Assembly: GCA_020052115.1 (NCBI GenBank)
Contig: JAGVPR010000249.1
Span: 1-13,659 of the forward strand
Direction: 5' to 3'
From: Candidatus Eiseniibacteriota bacterium
GTDB lineage: Bacteria; Eisenbacteria; RBG-16-71-46; JAGVPR01
Length of the DNA stretch: 13,659 nucleotides
This document shows, in pieces, positions 12,949-13,659 of this stretch. The number at the start of each line of letters is the position of its first letter. Within the stretch, counting starts at the first letter, position 1. Made by a program: the position numbers and the translations under genes. The notes below the pieces were generated by a model, which had not been told where the DNA came from, did no database searches, and was given only the letters and a program-made list of their open reading frames with translations.

Positions 12949-13659
12949 ATGGGCTTTCTCGACGACAAGGTCGCCGTCGTGACCGGCGGGTCTCGCGGCA
13001 TCGGCCGCTCCATCTGCGATGCGCTCGCCGCCGAGGGCGCTCGCGTGGCGCTTTGCAGCACGAAGAAGGAAGGGGCCGAGCGCGCCGCGTCGGAAATCGG
13101 CCGCGGAGCTTTCGGCGCCGCGTGCGACGTGCAGGATGACGCACAGGTCGGTGCGTTCTTCGGCGAGGTGGGCCGCCGGTTCGGCGGCGTGGACGTGCTG
13201 ATCAACAACGCCGGGATCGGCATCATGCAGCCGGTCGCCGACATGAGCCCGAAGGACTGGCGGCGCGTCATCGGGACGAACCTCGACGGTGTATTCTACT
13301 GCTGCCACGAGGCGATCCCGCTCATGAAGAAGCGCGGCGGCGGGTTCATCATCAACATCTCGTCGCTCGCAGGCAAGAACGCGTTCCCGAACGGCGGGGC
13401 GTACAACGCGTCGAAGTTCGGCCTGAACGGCTTCAGCGAGGCGCTCATGCAGGAGGTGCGCTACGACGGGATCCGCGTCGCGTACGTGATGCCCGGCAGC
13501 GTCGAGACCGGCTTCGGCCGCGGCGGCGCCGACAAGGCCGGATGGGCCCTCACGAGCGAAGACGTGGCGCAGACGGTCATGGATCTCCTTCGCCTGCCCG
13601 CGCGCGCCCTCGCGAGCCGCGTCGAGATGAGGCCCAGCAGGCCGCCGAGGAAGGGCTGA
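12949..13659 (+). CDS. Short-chain dehydrogenase/reductase (classical SDR)
   Basis: A 236-residue Rossmann-fold NAD(P)-dependent oxidoreductase. The coenzyme loop TGGSRGIG is at residues 12-19, Asp60 binds adenine (CDVQDD), NNAG is at 86-89, Asn111 lies in GTNLDGV, and the catalytic set is Ser139, Tyr152 and Lys156 (AYNASK). The PGSVETGF motif closes the coenzyme site. It reduces or oxidises a carbonyl or alcohol; substrate is not readable, although the family includes 3-oxoacyl-ACP reductase-like enzymes. AGGAGG at 12935-12940 stands eight bases before ATG 12949, a strong ribosome site. The stop codon is the last codon of the window, so the protein is complete at normal family length. The 34-base gap to the Nudix gene suggests one transcript, with no clear functional link. 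Confidence 0.93.
   Translation: MGFLDDKVAVVTGGSRGIGRSICDALAAEGARVALCSTKKEGAERAASEIGRGAFGAACDVQDDAQVGAFFGEVGRRFGGVDVLINNAGIGIMQPVADMSPKDWRRVIGTNLDGVFYCCHEAIPLMKKRGGGFIINISSLAGKNAFPNGGAYNASKFGLNGFSEALMQEVRYDGIRVAYVMPGSVETGFGRGGADKAGWALTSEDVAQTVMDLLRLPARALASRVEMRPSRPPRKG

Noticed and set aside
1..13659. CRISPR array, tRNA, rRNA, insertion sequence or phage genes
   Set aside because: No regularly spaced repeats, tRNA-like cloverleaf, transposase, integrase or flanking direct repeats were seen, so the cluster cannot be called a mobile element from this window.

Overview
The window is 13.66 kb of high-GC, densely coding bacterial DNA. SD-like ribosome sites precede most genes, spacing is short, and several genes use GTG starts. 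There is no rRNA, tRNA, CRISPR array, transposase or integrase. The genes do not fix a taxon; the style fits an uncultured high-GC Gram-negative lineage (Acidobacteriota, Gemmatimonadota or Eisenbacteria-like), which is an inference only.

Right part (about 8380-13659): ordinary conserved genes. Two run on the + strand: a MutT-type Nudix hydrolase and a short-chain dehydrogenase whose stop codon is the last three bases of the window. Reading leftward on the - strand from the divergent gap at 12282-12506 are a rhodanese-MoeB/ThiF fusion, a YjbQ/UPF0047 protein, a 79-aa possible Sm-like protein, a family-2 O-methyltransferase and a rhomboid protease. A promoter-like site lies between the MoeB-like gene and yjbQ, and a cUUCGg hairpin lies between the 79-aa gene and the methyltransferase.

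Left part (1-8072): a compact, entirely - strand cluster of eight genes. It is headed by a leaderless (no signal peptide) subtilisin-like protease with an intact catalytic triad. Seven proteins that I cannot assign to a characterised system follow: 602 aa, 360 aa, 673 aa, 73 aa, 99 aa, 280 aa and one cut by the left edge. Gaps are 16, 42 and 18 bases, then the genes overlap (4, 14, 35 and 4 bases), so the last five are probably translationally coupled. None has a signal peptide, so the system looks cytoplasmic. Visible domains are sparse: an IPT/TIG-like beta domain and a helix-hairpin-helix (DUF4332-like) segment in the 280-aa protein, a possible trypco2-like fold in the 99-aa protein, repeated LPA(V/L)MP(V/L)L helices in the 673-aa protein, and an acidic tail on the 602-aa protein.

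This subtilase-led operon is the best candidate for an undescribed system. A working idea, not a demonstrated one, is a cytoplasmic multi-protein assembly whose parts are processed or triggered by the co-encoded protease, comparable in logic to peptidase-centred conflict systems with trypco accessory domains. The 307-base gap at 8073-8379 separates it from the rhomboid gene and holds a hairpin and a weak promoter candidate.
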